A stretch of 64,000 bases of DNA, taken from Gracilariopsis chorda (Eukaryota > Rhodophyta > Florideophyceae > Gracilariales > Gracilariaceae). This document shows, piece by piece, positions 62,822-64,000 of this stretch. Every line of letters starts with the position of its first letter. Position 1 is the stretch's first letter. The notes beneath the pieces are model-generated. The model saw nothing but the letters and a program-made list of their open reading frames with translations. It was not told the origin of the DNA and ran no database searches. The stretch is taken from NCBI GenBank assembly GCA_003194525.1, contig NBIV01000066.1:248001-312000 (forward strand), read 5' to 3'. Made by a program: the position numbers and the translations under genes.

Positions 62822-63687
62822 CGTAGAATGGCGGTCGAAAGGCAAGGTTTGCGCGACAAGGTGAATCGCCGAGGAGGTGTTTGCAGTGAAGATGATTCGT
62901 GATCTTGCGCATTGAAGAAGCGCAATACCGTTGTCTTGGCGCCATGAAAGGCGGCGGTGGCAGCTGAGAACGGCAGTGAGGCCGAATGCGGGATAGCATA
63001 CACGTTGGAAGAAATATTTGATATGTGCTGTTCAGGGAGCGACTTCGGCCCGGGACATGCGCCGGTGTAGCCGAAATAGAGGACGTTAGATCGGTCAAGT
63101 TGTGAAAACTGCTTTCGACGCAGTCTAGAAAAGGCGGAAGTGTCGGTCATAGCCAATGGCATCGGTTTGACAGCAGACAAAGAACGAGCGGGCAAACAGC
63201 GAGAAAGAAGAGACGAAGAGGCGTGACCAGGGGGAAGGAGGGCGACGCCGGCACGAGCATAGGAGAGCCATGGCTGCTTTAAGCACGTTGGGGCGAAATG
63301 CAACGGCGGTAAAGAACAACAGCGGCCAAAGAGGACCCTCTGCGCAAATGGGCCATGTGTTTGCAGCACCCTCCCGACTTTGCACCAGATTGCAGCAAAA
63401 ACTTGGTATCGCACGTCCCGTCACTTTCACAGCGTTTGTCGCCACGCAGATTTAGCGCCACGCAGCGGACCAATCAGCGCCAGCCATGACATGGCGGCGT
63501 AATGCGCCCAACACGCCACCTGCCATTCACGTCTAGACGAGACGGGACGCTCTGCCATCCACAACAAGTCACACACCTGGTTGTACAGCCACCAGCATTT
63601 CGTCCTTTCCTCTCACCATGCCATTGAAGATGATGTGCCTCTTGATCTGCTCAGCGGCATGTTGAGCTGCAACTTGGGCGTAATCAC
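62822..63687. other. Intergenic between the Harbinger remnant and the right-edge LTR
   Basis: Minus-strand frames of 195 and 266 codons cover 62511-63414. They overlap the transposase's C-terminal coding DNA and have Ser/Arg/Ala-rich, motif-free sequence, so I treat them as chance frames. Confidence 0.5.
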
Positions 63688-64000
63688 TGTGGAGCAACGC
63701 TTTCCAGTCGGTTGGGAGTTTTTCCTATATATAGGAGTATCCACTGGTGGATTGGTTCGATACCTCATTTATAAGTTGATCCCTCGCGGGATAGCGATGA
63801 GGTCGCACTTGAGGGACCTGGACAGGTATTACTAGTGGCATTCTGGTGACAGATGGTACGCTGTACGCGTGTGGTAATTTCGGTCCCAATTTTGGATATT
63901 TAATTTTATGGTTATCGCCACTTGTGGCCCAGAAAGTGGGAACTCCACGTGTATGGACCTCAAGAGGTGTGCACCAAATTAGTTAATTTATTTAGTTTAT
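63688..64000 (+). mobile_element. Start of a hairpin-dense LTR, cut by the window edge
   Basis: TGTGGAGCAACGC at 63688 resembles the element-sense LTR start TGTAGTGCAACGC, here on the plus strand. Dense stem-loops follow: 63724-63735 (12-bp palindrome CCTATATATAGG), 63739-63752 (ATCCAC/GTGGAT) and 63928-63940 (CCCA/TGGG). An AT-rich stretch with AGTTAATTTATTTAG sits where copies C and D have AGTTAATATTATTTATT. It is an independent copy in the opposite orientation. Confidence 0.55.

Noticed and set aside
62511..63414. Minus-strand frames of 195 and 266 codons
   Set aside because: They overlap the coherent C-terminus of the second Harbinger transposase on the other strand and are low-complexity Ser/Arg/Ala sequence.

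Overview
The window is eukaryotic nuclear DNA that is very rich in transposable elements. Its few host genes have no visible introns: a DUF1295 membrane protein, cytosolic-type phosphoglucomutase, an NB-ARC/WD40 NLR-like protein and two secreted cysteine-rich proteins. Compact intronless genes set among chromodomain Ty3/gypsy, Ty1/copia, Harbinger and piggyBac-like elements suggest a florideophyte red alga of the Chondrus crispus type. That assignment is an inference from gene style and recollection, not from a marker gene.

Layout. 1-5.6 kb: a nest of DNA transposons. A piggyBac-like gene on the minus strand is cut by a solo LTR with target duplication GTAAT. A two-gene Harbinger element follows, with a DDE transposase on + and a SANT/Myb-like partner on -, tail to tail; the partner is cut by another solo LTR with target duplication CGAAA. 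6.6-9.9 kb: two intact convergent host genes (DUF1295 and PGM). 12.3-13.6 kb: a broken Ty3/gypsy fragment. 13.7-23.5 kb: a nearly complete minus-strand chromodomain Ty3/gypsy element whose LTRs and coding region are packed with short hairpins. 23.5-27.9 kb: a PIF1/Helitron-type helicase remnant, a 97-bp near-perfect foldback and otherwise unassigned DNA. 28.0-31.6 kb: the NLR-like gene with six near-identical WD40 repeats. 32.8-33.7 kb: a secreted cysteine-rich repeat protein. 34.1-35.7 kb: a ruined ceruloplasmin/hephaestin-type multicopper oxidase. 36-42.5 kb: gene-poor, with an LTR scrap and a possible SINE. 42.5-43.5 kb: a secreted acidic cysteine-rich protein. 43.8-48.4 kb: a Ty1/copia element with 117-bp LTRs and four in-frame stops. 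48.5-55.6 kb: a second Ty3/gypsy element with 170-bp LTRs and an intact antisense ORF. 55.6-59.2 kb: hairpin-dense decayed sequence. 61.4-62.8 kb: a second Harbinger transposase. From 63.7 kb to the edge: the start of another hairpin-dense LTR.

Three things stand out. First, one LTR family carries small stem-loops, many with GNRA-type loops, whose stems change in a compensatory way between divergent copies and which continue through gag and pol. Second, the WD40 units of the NLR-like protein differ almost only at a few clustered codons, the pattern known from fungal HNWD allorecognition proteins. Third, the antisense ORF of the second gypsy element begins with a close imitation of the histone H3 tail and carries a Cys-His-Asp arrangement like that of papain-fold peptidases.
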